This document shows, piece after piece, positions 26,240 through 34,953 of a stretch of DNA of 64,000 nucleotides. The stretch is from JAWKUK01 sp041398605. GTDB taxonomy: Bacteria; Planctomycetota; UBA1135; GCA-002686595. The position numbers and the translations under genes are program-made. How positions within the stretch are numbered: the stretch's first letter is position 1; each line of letters opens with the position of its first letter. A model generated the notes under the pieces. It ran no database searches. It saw only the letters and a program-made list of their open reading frames with translations, and was not told where the DNA came from. The DNA lies in NCBI GenBank assembly GCA_041398605.1, contig JAWKUK010000030.1, positions 1 to 64,000 of the forward strand, in the 5' to 3' direction.

Positions 26240-26702
26240 GTACGCAGGCCCTGCTGCTGCCTCAGGGACGGGCTGGGTGGCGGATGGCGGTTGTAGAACA
26301 CCTCGATGTAGTCATGCACGCTCGCCCTCGCGTCGAGCAAGCCCCGCCACCATTGGTGTTGAGCCCACTCCTGCTTCAGCGTCCCGAAGAAGCTCTCCAT
26401 CGCGGCGTTGTCCCAGCAATCGCCCTTGCGGCTCATGCTCGAGGTGATTCCGTGACGCTCCATCAGCTGCTGGTAGCTGTCGCTTGCGTACTGCGAGCCC
26501 CTGTCCGAGTGGTGGATGAGCGTCGCCCCAGGCGCGCGCCAGCTGAGCGCGTTGACCAGCGCACTCTCCACGAGCTCCGCGTCTGCCGCCTCGCGCAGCG
26601 TCGGCCGAGCCTTCGCCTTCGACGCGTAATGCCGCTCCGCGAGACCTCGAGGACTCGACACATCAACGCCACAGGGTAGTTGGCCTTCTCCACCGCCATC
26701 AC
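26240..26702 (-). pseudogene. IS3-family OrfB with large internal deletion and frameshifts
   Basis: The N-terminus MMAVEKANYPVALMCRVLEV and SRSG is the normal OrfB start. The frame then shifts to YASKAKARPTLREAADAELV and jumps directly to LSWRAPGATLIHHSDRGSQY, MSRKGDCWDNAAMESFFGTLK and VHDYIEVFYNRH. The second catalytic Asp (HHSDRG) and the Glu (MESFFG) of the DDE triad are present. The helix-turn-helix domain and the part of the rve core with the first Asp are missing. It ends in another frameshift after FYNRH. It cannot make an active transposase. Confidence 0.85.
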
Positions 26703-27013
26703 CGCGAATGCGGGTCCTGCTCCTTGGCGAAGAAGGCCGCGGCTCTTTTTAGGAAGTCCCGCTCCTGCTGGAGGATCCGATTCTCTCGGCGAAGCTTCGT
26801 TAGCTCTGTTCGCTCTTCCGACGTCAGCGCGCCTTCCGGGCCGCGTCCGTCGTCGATCTCTGCCTGCCGCAACCAGTTGCGAAGCGATGTCTCCGTCAGG
26901 TCGAGGTCCTTCGCGACCTTGGACACGCTACCGATCTGCCGCACCAGCCGGACCGCGTCCGACTTCTGCTCAGCCGTGTACGTCCGTCGTTTCCTCTGTG
27001 CCATGTCGAACAT
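26699..27013 (-). CDS. IS3-family OrfA (transposase helix-turn-helix subunit)
   Basis: 104 residues: MFDMAQRKRRTYTAEQKSDA, VRLVRQIGSVSKVAKDLDLT, ETSLRNWLRQAEIDD, then a leucine-zipper-like ELTKLRRENRILQQERDFLK and the terminal AAAFFAKE. This is a complete, normal-length IS3 OrfA that binds the insertion sequence ends. It overlaps the start of OrfB, as expected for programmed frameshifting. With OrfB internally deleted, the element is probably dead. Clear terminal inverted repeats were not identified. Confidence 0.9.
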   Translation of the reverse strand: MFDMAQRKRRTYTAEQKSDAVRLVRQIGSVSKVAKDLDLTETSLRNWLRQAEIDDGRGPEGALTSEERTELTKLRRENRILQQERDFLKRAAAFFAKEQDPHSR

Positions 27014-27234
27014 CCTGGCGCAAGTCGCGCCGGTTGGGGTGTCCGATCTGCCCGGGCAAGGTCACCCTCAGCGCAGCCGCCGCGCGAGGTCGACCATCAC
27101 CGCGGCAACAGCGGCCATGCGATCGTCGACGGGCGCCATTGGCGCCGATAGACGTCGCCGTGACCACCGCAACTCGTGCGCCCGGCCAGCTCATGACAGT
27201 CGGGAACCGGCCGAGCGGCAGCGGTCGACGACGC

Positions 27235-29946
27235 TCAACGGTAGAGGACGCCGATCATGTCGCTGAAGTTTGAGGTCGGCGCTCCCAGGGAGCTGTCTCG
27301 GTACCAGAGCTGGAAGAAGAGCGGCTCGAATGGACCGATCCCGACGGCGCCCGACGAGAAGGGAAGCGCGGACGTGTCGACCTCGAACGACATCGCGCCG
27401 AGCATGCTCGCCGCCTGCACCTGGTTTATGTAGCGCCCGATCCGGCCTCCGAGGCAGAGCTGACCGATCGAGCCTGGCGGGATCATGGGAAGCGCCTGTG
27501 CGTCACCCACGAGCAGGTAGCCGACGTTGCTCTGAGGCGAGAGTCCGCGGGCACCGATGGTCGTGCGGTTGCCGGCGAACATCGAGCCTGAGAATTCGAG
27601 AGTCGCAGGCTGTCCGGAGATGTTCGAGGCCGCCGGTGAGCAGAACCTCCCCACGTAGTCGCCCGCGAGGTCCGCGATCGACATGTAGGGCGAGACGGCG
27701 CCGGCCATGACGACTCGGCTGATGCTCTCTTGCACGAGCATGGGCATCGGCCGCGGAGTGGAGATGTTTGGCGTATTCGGTATCGCGATCCACTGCGGGG
27801 TACCTCCAACGAACCTCTCGAGAGCGAACTCACGGCTGGAGATGGACGAATCGTTGGCGATGGTCGCGACCAGGCCCCCGTTGCTCTCGATGTTGGCGCT
27901 CCGTTGCAATGGATGCAGCGGCATGGCGGCGCCGGTCGCGCTGTCGACCAACGAGCGTCCGCTGTTCACTCCGGTCGCGACGAGCAGCTCCGTATCGGAG
28001 ACGAAGGCCGCGTGACCGGAGTAGGATCCCTCGGTCGACGTGAGGTCGACGGTCCAGAGACTGCTGAAGCTACTAGGCAGCTCGTCGTATCCGGACACCA
28101 GCGCGTTCTCAAGGACTCGGTGGCTGACCGAGAGCCGCTCGCCGCTCGGATTCAATGCGAGGTGGGGGCGCAGGTTCGACCCGGGAATCGCGCGCTCCGC
28201 CGTGACGCTGGAGCTCGCCAGGTCGACGCGCTGCACGAGCGCTCGATCGGCGTCCGCCACGTAGGCGAGCCGCCTCGGGGCATCGATCACGACCGTCTCG
28301 ATCTTGTAGATCCCGATGAACGGCCCGCCCGACCCTTGCAGCGGGACCGAACCCACACTGGTCGGAGTGCCGCCGCTCAGCTCGTATCCGACCAGAGCGT
28401 CGATCGCTCCCTCGACTCGAATCCAGACGCGGCTGCCTTCCCGATCGAGCTCCCGCGGTGCGCCCGCGAGGGGGATCACGCCCGAGCGGGTCATCGAACC
28501 CAGGTCGAAGATCTCGAGCGTCCTCGCGGCACGGCAGATGACAGCGGCCCACCGGCCGTCGACGACCGTGACCGCGATCGGTCGCTCGCCGGTCGAGACG
28601 ACGCCCCGCTCGATTGCACCTGACATGAGCCTCAGTGTGTTCGAGTCTTCACAGAGCGCGACCAGGAGGTCGCTCCCATCGACGTCAGCCAGGTGGATGG
28701 GGGCGTCGGCGTCCCCGTCACCCGCGATCCCCAGGGTTGCGACGGCCTGTGTCTGGGCACCGGCGACATCGATCACGACAACCCTCTCCCTGTCGAAGAG
28801 CGCCCCGACGGCGACGCGACTGCTTCCGGGATGCTTGACGATGCGCAGGTGCCCTTTGGGGCTTGTGCCAAGAGTCAGACCGGCGAGCGAATTGGGAGAC
28901 CATGGCAAGTCCCCTAGGTCAGGAAAGGCGCCGAGCCGCGTGCCTGTCTGGATGTCATGCACGAAGCTTGGCCCTCCTCGCTTGAGCGTCAGCACCCCGC
29001 CAGGTGTGACGGCGATCCACGCGGGAAACTCGATGCCCGGCTCGAGAACGAGGCGTTGCCCCGTCACGAAGTCGAGCCGCTCCAGTCCCTGCTCCGAGAC
29101 CGTGATGGCGTACCGACCGGCATCGTCCATGTCGAACGTGTCGAAGTTCTCACTGGCTGGCGCGCTGAAGGACCCGACCAGATTCAGAGAAGGGAGATCG
29201 AGGACGGTGAGATGCGCTCCGGTCGAAAAGCCGCCCCCGGTGCGAACGATGAGTCGACGACCGTCTCGGCTCCGTTTCACACTCTCGAGGCGTTGCCATT
29301 GGAGCCGTCCGGGAAGCACGACCCTCGAGACCTCGGCCCCCAGCACCATGTCGTAGGCGACGGCCTCTGCCGGAGAAGGAGAATTCGCGTTCTCGACGTA
29401 GACCAGCGTCCTGTCGTCGTAGGCGAGGACGAAGTTCGCGGGTGCAGGGGACTGATTGTTGACAACGCTGACGACGTCGTGCGATGTGAGCAACGCGCCG
29501 GTCGTCAGATCGAAGACGTCGACCTCGGGTTGCTGCGGATCCGGCTGCCGGACCAGGAACGCCCTGGAGGAGTTCGAGTCGACGAGCGAGTAGGAGTAGC
29601 CCACGACTCCCGTGGGTGCGGGCGTTCCGAAGGTCCCGAGGTGGCTCAGGTCCGAAGCACTGAACCGGTCGACGCCATCTCTCGTGGTGACGAGGACCTG
29701 ACTTCCTCCGAGCGCGAGGACCGGGAGGCTGAGGGTTCCTTCGGTGGAGCTCGTCGGTTCGACAGCGAGGCGAGCGCCGGTGCTGATATCGTGCCGCGAG
29801 ACGTTCGCCGTGGCCGAGTTGCCGATGAACAACTCGGTGCCTTGCGCATTGAAGGCGAAGAGCGCTCGGTCGCCGTCCGTTTCGCTGGCGGAGCTCAGAA
29901 GGGTGAACGACTGCAGCGCGACGGCGCAGAGAAGAATCGTGCTCAT
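27235..29946 (-). CDS. Secreted beta-propeller protein with shared C-terminal LCLGG module
   Basis: 903 residues. Starts MSTILLCAVALQSFTLLSSA, a signal peptide. Residues ~25-740 are WD40/YVTN-like blades: repeated strands such as TELFIGNSATANVSRHDIST, GRYAITVSEQGLERLDF and SRVAVGALFDRERVVVIDVA. These describe values, keys and fixed phrases, the pattern of propeller proteins. The last ~130 residues hold the shared module in a diverged form: GSIGQLCLGGRIGRYINQ, PLFFQLWYRD and SNFSDM. The usual paired-cysteine opening is present as RFCSPAASN. It precedes 29972-31666 in a same-strand series (25 bp gap), so they are probably co-transcribed from upstream of 31666. Confidence 0.82.
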   Translation of the reverse strand: MSTILLCAVALQSFTLLSSASETDGDRALFAFNAQGTELFIGNSATANVSRHDISTGARLAVEPTSSTEGTLSLPVLALGGSQVLVTTRDGVDRFSASDLSHLGTFGTPAPTGVVGYSYSLVDSNSSRAFLVRQPDPQQPEVDVFDLTTGALLTSHDVVSVVNNQSPAPANFVLAYDDRTLVYVENANSPSPAEAVAYDMVLGAEVSRVVLPGRLQWQRLESVKRSRDGRRLIVRTGGGFSTGAHLTVLDLPSLNLVGSFSAPASENFDTFDMDDAGRYAITVSEQGLERLDFVTGQRLVLEPGIEFPAWIAVTPGGVLTLKRGGPSFVHDIQTGTRLGAFPDLGDLPWSPNSLAGLTLGTSPKGHLRIVKHPGSSRVAVGALFDRERVVVIDVAGAQTQAVATLGIAGDGDADAPIHLADVDGSDLLVALCEDSNTLRLMSGAIERGVVSTGERPIAVTVVDGRWAAVICRAARTLEIFDLGSMTRSGVIPLAGAPRELDREGSRVWIRVEGAIDALVGYELSGGTPTSVGSVPLQGSGGPFIGIYKIETVVIDAPRRLAYVADADRALVQRVDLASSSVTAERAIPGSNLRPHLALNPSGERLSVSHRVLENALVSGYDELPSSFSSLWTVDLTSTEGSYSGHAAFVSDTELLVATGVNSGRSLVDSATGAAMPLHPLQRSANIESNGGLVATIANDSSISSREFALERFVGGTPQWIAIPNTPNISTPRPMPMLVQESISRVVMAGAVSPYMSIADLAGDYVGRFCSPAASNISGQPATLEFSGSMFAGNRTTIGARGLSPQSNVGYLLVGDAQALPMIPPGSIGQLCLGGRIGRYINQVQAASMLGAMSFEVDTSALPFSSGAVGIGPFEPLFFQLWYRDSSLGAPTSNFSDMIGVLYR

Positions 29947-29971
29947 GAGTGATTCCTTGGGAGAGGCGCGG

Positions 29972-31666
29972 CTAGTTGAAAGTCACGCGGACGGCATCGG
30001 AGAAGTTCGACGTTCCTCCCGAGTCGCGGAACCACGCTTGGAACCGCCACGTGTCGCCCGGAAGGACGGCGCCGCCCAGGTTCGCCGGGAGATCGTCGAG
30101 CATGACCCTGGCTTCGAAGAGCCCGGTCGGGCCCGACGATTGAAGAGTGGCGCCCAAACGCCCAATTACGTTGGAGAGGCAGAGCGTCCCCTGCGATCCC
30201 CCGGCCTGGGGCACGGAGCCCGAATCGCGCCCCATGATGAAGTAGCCCTGCGCGTACGCCGGGAGGTCGCGAACGGTGAGGCCCAAACGATTCTCTAGCG
30301 CCGACTCGCTGCCGGAGGCCTGGATGAAGGCCGCAGCTCCGGTCGAATTCGCGACAGCCGGTCCGCATTCGCTGATGCCGATGCTCTGTGGCCCCCGATC
30401 GCGGAGGTAGATGTCCGCCCGATTGTTGGTATCGGATGGATCCATGTTGTTCGCGTCCGTGGCGAAGGCGACGAAGCGCCCGTCTTGGCTCAGCCGTCCC
30501 ACCGATCGGGAATGAAGGTTCGCGGTGGCGCCCGTGTTACTCACGCTGACCAGCGCCGTGGACCCTAGGAGGCGGTCGTGGACGAAGACCTGCAGGGCCT
30601 GGTTCGGCTGGCCCGCGCTGCTCTCGAAGGCAATGTGGCGGCCGTCGCCGGACATCCCGCAGAGTTGACTCGGGCCGGGTTGCTGTGCGCCGCCTGGACC
30701 GAGGCTCACGCGCTTCGTCTCGCCGAGGAACATGTCGCGCACGAAGACGTCGTTGCTCGAGTTGGTGTCCCCCTCGACTAGGCTGCTCGCCCGGCTCTGC
30801 CACGCCACGAAGCGGCCATCGCTACTGATGTCGACGGAGCCCCAGGGGCTTCCGTCGACGGTGAGCCCGGACAAGTGGACGCTCACCAGATCGACCCTTC
30901 CGGTCAACATGTCCTTGCGGTACACCCCACCCGAGAGCGACTGCGGGAGCGGCACGAGATTGTTCGCGGTGCACACGAAGGCCACCCAACGGCCATCGTC
31001 CGAGAGCGCGACCTGATTGCGCGATGGGGACACCAGTCCATTCTGTGGGGCTCCGGCGATGTTCGAGCTCGCCAAGCGAACGACGCCGGTCGAGAGCTCG
31101 ACGACGTAGACGTTCGGACGTATGGACCCCCCTGCCGGTAGGTCGATGCCGGAGCCCCAAAAGGCGAGGTGCGACCCGGACCGCGAGACGATCGGATAGA
31201 AGAAGTCCGTGAGCGAACCGCTGGGCAGGGAGAAGAACGACTCGGCAGACGTCACCACACCCGTCGCCCGATCGACGAGGTAGCTGCGGTGCGTCTCGTT
31301 CGTGGCGACGTCGAACTCCTCCTCGTAGGTGACCCAGCGACCGTCGCCACTGATGGAGCGCGCGACGACCTTCTCGCTCGAGATCGTCCCGAACGTGGTG
31401 ATCTGCTCGAGGGACGGACCCGAGGCCTGCCACAGGTAGACCGTGGATCTCCGAGGGGGAACGGGTCCCCCCAGGTTCATGGCGCGGGTCCAGAAGAGGA
31501 CTTCGCTGCCTCCATCCGAGACCGCGACGTGGTCCTCGCAGTCGAGGACGGGCTGAACGCCGGCGGCCGTGACGCTGACGCGATGGGTGGCTTGTCCGAA
31601 GGCGGACACGGACGCGAAGCAGGTCGCCGCAGCGACGCCGACAACTGGTAGAGCAAGGATCTGCAT
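29972..31666 (-). CDS. Secreted TolB/PD40-like propeller protein with shared C-terminal LCLGG module
   Basis: 564 residues. The ATG at 31666 gives a signal peptide (MQILALPVVGVAAATCFASV). The body has at least six PD40-type repeats ending in S-x-D-G-R-x-V/I-A-F: ISGDGRWVTYEEEF, RSGSHLAFWGSG, LSDDGRWVAFVCTANNL, ISSDGRFVAWQSRASSL, MSGDGRHIAFESSAG, LSQDGRFVAFATDANN. Each is followed by a dated-event or vocabulary strand such as VFVRDMFLGETKRVSL. The C-terminus carries the shared module (GSQGTLCLSNVIGR, DTWRFQAWFRDSG, SNFSDAVRV). TolB-like propellers often bind other proteins or sugars; the partner is unknown. It lies 25 bp upstream of the 27235-29946 gene on the same strand. Confidence 0.85.
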   Translation of the reverse strand: MQILALPVVGVAAATCFASVSAFGQATHRVSVTAAGVQPVLDCEDHVAVSDGGSEVLFWTRAMNLGGPVPPRRSTVYLWQASGPSLEQITTFGTISSEKVVARSISGDGRWVTYEEEFDVATNETHRSYLVDRATGVVTSAESFFSLPSGSLTDFFYPIVSRSGSHLAFWGSGIDLPAGGSIRPNVYVVELSTGVVRLASSNIAGAPQNGLVSPSRNQVALSDDGRWVAFVCTANNLVPLPQSLSGGVYRKDMLTGRVDLVSVHLSGLTVDGSPWGSVDISSDGRFVAWQSRASSLVEGDTNSSNDVFVRDMFLGETKRVSLGPGGAQQPGPSQLCGMSGDGRHIAFESSAGQPNQALQVFVHDRLLGSTALVSVSNTGATANLHSRSVGRLSQDGRFVAFATDANNMDPSDTNNRADIYLRDRGPQSIGISECGPAVANSTGAAAFIQASGSESALENRLGLTVRDLPAYAQGYFIMGRDSGSVPQAGGSQGTLCLSNVIGRLGATLQSSGPTGLFEARVMLDDLPANLGGAVLPGDTWRFQAWFRDSGGTSNFSDAVRVTFN

Positions 31667-32046
31667 GGAGTTGGCTGGTGCTCGGTCCGCAGTCCCCTTC
31701 GAGACCTCGGTCGAGGCTTCCCGCTCCCGTAGGGCGCCTGCACCGCGACGGCGCGCCACCAAACCAGCAACAATCTCGGAAGCTCTCCCTGTCGCAATAC
31801 GAGCCACCCCGATCCGGAGCGCGTCAGTCGCTCGAACGCCGACCCGAGCCTCCTCGATACGTGGCGACGCCGCCGTCGGCCGCGCGACACTTCTGGCCTG
31901 CCTCTCTCCGGCGTGGTCGTCGGAGAGCCGTCAGGCCGGCGTGCGCGGACTCCTGATCGAGTGCTTCGAACGACGACATCGCCTCGCCCACGGGGTGGTC
32001 TCCGGTTGTCCTGGGTGGACTGCGTAGCGCGCTCGAGGCGCGCACT
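31667..32046. other. Intergenic stretch
   Basis: No coding region with family or compositional support. It contains the upstream region of the propeller gene starting at 31666 (minus) and the 3' side of the lipoprotein gene ending at 32047 (minus). No terminator-like hairpin with a T-run was noticed. Confidence 0.4.
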
Positions 32047-32445
32047 TCACGCCTGCGCCTTCTGTCCAGCATCCGCTGGTCCGGTCATGCCGGCACCGTC
32101 TCCAAGCAGGGTCCTCGATCCTCGCAGGATCTTGACGACTGGCGGGATGAAACGTAGCGACGTATGCAGCCCGACGCGGTCCACTTGCCGCAGCAGTGCG
32201 GTGACCGGGTACACCTCCGTGGCCAGTCGCTCGATCTCCCTGTCGAGCAGCGCGATCTGCTCGCCGACCGCCGCGCGGGCACGATCGTGCTCGGGTCCGT
32301 TGCGCAGCCGGACGGGCAGCGCGCCCGCAGCGGCTTCGGCGGACACAAGCGCGTGCTGCGGCGCCCGGCGGGAGGTGTGGCAGCCCTGGCTGAAGTCCAG
32401 CGCCGCGGCCGCGAGGCCACACAGGAGGATGCGTCGGCAGCTCAT
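32047..32445 (-). CDS. Small putative lipoprotein
   Basis: 132 residues from the ATG at 32445: MSCRRILLCGLAAAALDFSQ followed by GC, a lipobox-like cleavage site (FSQGC). The mature part has a helical segment (RAAVGEQIALLDREIERLAT, then EVYPVTALLRQVDRVGLHTS) and a Pro-rich hydrophobic turn (RFIPPVVKIL). In-frame codons upstream look non-coding. No family is recognised. It is divergent from the secreted paralogue starting at 32610, with 164 bp between them. Confidence 0.55.
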   Translation of the reverse strand: MSCRRILLCGLAAAALDFSQGCHTSRRAPQHALVSAEAAAGALPVRLRNGPEHDRARAAVGEQIALLDREIERLATEVYPVTALLRQVDRVGLHTSLRFIPPVVKILRGSRTLLGDGAGMTGPADAGQKAQA

Positions 32446-32609
32446 GGCGTAGGCGCGTGATTGGGAACGGGGCTCCGCCCGTCTTGGTCGCACAGTGAGG
32501 CGCTCGGGATTTCGCTCGGTTCGCTGTAACGCCAAGCGGCGGCCGCGGGTGAACCGCCCGAACCCCGGGAGCCCCCCGGGCCTCGGCCCTCCACTCAGCC
32601 CTCGACGTG

Positions 32610-34931
32610 ATGCTGATCGCAACCCTCCTCCTCGCCGCGGCTCCTGCCCAGGGCGCTAGCGCGACCGTTCTCCCGAACGACCTCCACACGGCCATCGAGC
32701 AACTGCTCGTCGATGCCCCGGGGGACGGCCGGATCTGGGCCCGAGGGACGACCTACAAGGCTTCCTTCGGACCCGACGGCTTCGTCTACGTCCCGGCCTT
32801 CGGCAGCGAGGCGCCGCGCAACTTCCCGCTCGCGTTCAAACTCGCTTCCGCGACCGTCGGCGGCGCCGAGCTTGCCCTGCTGCAGGCGCCCGATCCCCGC
32901 CTCGATCAGAACCAGGACGGAGCCGCCACCGTCGCCATGGCACGCGGCGACGTCACCGAGCGCTACCACGTCGACGCTCTGCTCGTGGAGCAGACGTTCG
33001 AGTTCGCCGTTCTACCCGAGCGCGGCGAACTGCGGCTCCGACTCGACGTCACAACGGACTTGCGTCCTCGCCCGCAAGGCTCCGGCTTCGTCTTCGAAGG
33101 CGACCTCGGCGACGTGCACTACGGCGCTGCGACAGCGCTCGATGCGGCGGGCCGGTCCCTGGCGCTCGAACAGCGCTGGTCGGAAGGGGGGATCGAGATC
33201 GTCGTACCTGCGAGCTTCGTCCGCGAGGCCGAGCTCCCACTCGTCGTCGATCCCGTAATCTCCACGGCGACGCTGGGGACGTTACAGGACCGCATCATCG
33301 ACGTCGACACGGCCTTCGTCGCGATCAGCGACCTGTACCAGGTCGTCTTCTCCGTGCGCCGAAGCATGTTCGACCACGACGTGCTGGCGACGTACTACGA
33401 CCCGGTGAACGGCCCCATTGCGTCGGCGGTCGCCATCGACATCTCGAGCGAGAACTGGAACGCGCCGCGCAACGCGAGCTGCTACGACGACCAGGCGTTC
33501 TTGTGCGTCGCCAACGTCGGCAACAGCCCCGGCTTCCGGCGCGTCCGCGGTCGGGTGCAGTACGCGCCGACGGCGAACCTGAGCCCCTCCTTCGATATCA
33601 CGACGGGCGCCAGCGACAACGCGGACGTCGGCGGCTTCGGCAACGACACGAGCACGGCCGCGGACTTCCTCGTCGTCTATCAGGCCCACGACCTCGCCTC
33701 GGGAGACATCGACATTCGCGCGCGCACGGTCTCCTCGGGCGGCGGGGTCCCTGGCGCTGCCATTCCGATCGCGGACGGCGTAGGCGACCAGGACCTGCAC
33801 CCGTCGATCTCGAAGTCGAGCGGGAGGCCCGAGCTCGTCGCGCTCCAGCACGAGTACATGATCGTGTGGGAGCGCGAGGTGAGCGCGACGAACCACGATG
33901 TCTGGGCCCGCGTCGTCGGCTTCCAGGGCAACACGACCGGGCACTCCGCCTTCCGCGCCTATAGCTTCAGCGACGCGCGCCATCCCGACGTGTCCTCGCA
34001 GAACACGCTGTCGTCGCACTTCGCGGGCGACCCGTACTGGGGTATCGCGTTCGAGCGCCTCGTGGGCACCGACTACGACATCTTCGTGGTGTTCGCCGAC
34101 GACGAAGGCGCCGACAACGCGCGCAACGTCTCGGACATGCAGGACCTCGACGAGCAGGCGGAGCAGCTCGACCCGCGGATCGCGCACAACGGGCGGGACT
34201 ACATCATCACCTACCTCTCGGAGAGCTCGCCGCAGGGCTTCGATGCCTTTCTGACCGCGCTGAATCCGGTCCTCCAGGACGGCGAAGTGCGCGCGGCGCA
34301 GACGGAACGACGCGCGCGACTCGCGGGTTCGCCGACCCACGCCACGTCGCATGCGATCGCTTCGATGCACGACGGCGGCGTATCCAGTCCGGGCGTGGGA
34401 TCCAGGCTGGCGTTGGCCGTATGGCCAGCATCCGCCCCCAGCGACCCCAACCAAGTGCTCCTTTCCGGCGAGGTCGAGGTCGACCCGTCGCGAGCCGTCG
34501 GAACCCAGTTCTGTGACGCACAGCCGACCTCGGGTGGTCGACCTGCTTGGATCAGCGTGCATTCGCTCGCATTGGTCGGCCTGGATCCCGCGCCCAACCA
34601 AGGGTTTCGGCTGAGGTGCTCCGACCTTCCGCCCCACTCGTTCGGCTACTTCCTCGCGTCGCTGCAAGAGGGAACGCCGACGACCCCCGCGGGGAGCATC
34701 GGGAGCCTCTGCCTGTCGGGTGCGATCGGCCGGTATGCGGGCCAAGTCCTCGACTCCGGTGCGGACGGTGCCGTGGGCCTCATCGCCAACTTCGGCCAGC
34801 TTCCGCAGCCGACCATGACCACCTCGGCGATTTCGGGAGAGTGGTGGCACTTCCAGTACTGGACGCGCGACTCCGCGGGCGGCGTGCCCACGTCGAACTT
34901 CAGCAACGCCGCCCGCGTGTGGATCAACTGA
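32610..34931 (+). CDS. Secreted propeller-like protein with LCLGG module, tandem paralogue 1
   Basis: 773 residues from the ATG at 32610 (a GTG at 32607 is adjacent). Signal MLIATLLLAAAPAQG. Residues ~20-210 form a domain ending VPASFVREAELPLVVDPVIS, an N-terminal pattern seen in large secreted planctomycete repeat proteins. Residues ~215-600 have repeated long strands such as FLCVANVGNSPGFRRVRGRV, DVGGFGNDTSTAADFLVVYQ and YMIVWEREVSATNHDVWARV, reading like a record-scanning propeller. The C-terminal ~135 residues hold the shared module (PPHSFGYFLASLQEG, GSLCLSGAIGRY, GEWWHFQYWTRDSAGG, SNFSNA). Every one of these segments has a counterpart in the next gene, 22 bp downstream. Function is unknown. 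Confidence 0.82.
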   Translation: MLIATLLLAAAPAQGASATVLPNDLHTAIEQLLVDAPGDGRIWARGTTYKASFGPDGFVYVPAFGSEAPRNFPLAFKLASATVGGAELALLQAPDPRLDQNQDGAATVAMARGDVTERYHVDALLVEQTFEFAVLPERGELRLRLDVTTDLRPRPQGSGFVFEGDLGDVHYGAATALDAAGRSLALEQRWSEGGIEIVVPASFVREAELPLVVDPVISTATLGTLQDRIIDVDTAFVAISDLYQVVFSVRRSMFDHDVLATYYDPVNGPIASAVAIDISSENWNAPRNASCYDDQAFLCVANVGNSPGFRRVRGRVQYAPTANLSPSFDITTGASDNADVGGFGNDTSTAADFLVVYQAHDLASGDIDIRARTVSSGGGVPGAAIPIADGVGDQDLHPSISKSSGRPELVALQHEYMIVWEREVSATNHDVWARVVGFQGNTTGHSAFRAYSFSDARHPDVSSQNTLSSHFAGDPYWGIAFERLVGTDYDIFVVFADDEGADNARNVSDMQDLDEQAEQLDPRIAHNGRDYIITYLSESSPQGFDAFLTALNPVLQDGEVRAAQTERRARLAGSPTHATSHAIASMHDGGVSSPGVGSRLALAVWPASAPSDPNQVLLSGEVEVDPSRAVGTQFCDAQPTSGGRPAWISVHSLALVGLDPAPNQGFRLRCSDLPPHSFGYFLASLQEGTPTTPAGSIGSLCLSGAIGRYAGQVLDSGADGAVGLIANFGQLPQPTMTTSAISGEWWHFQYWTRDSAGGVPTSNFSNAARVWIN

Positions 34932-34953
34932 CTCGCTCCACCCTTCGTTCACC

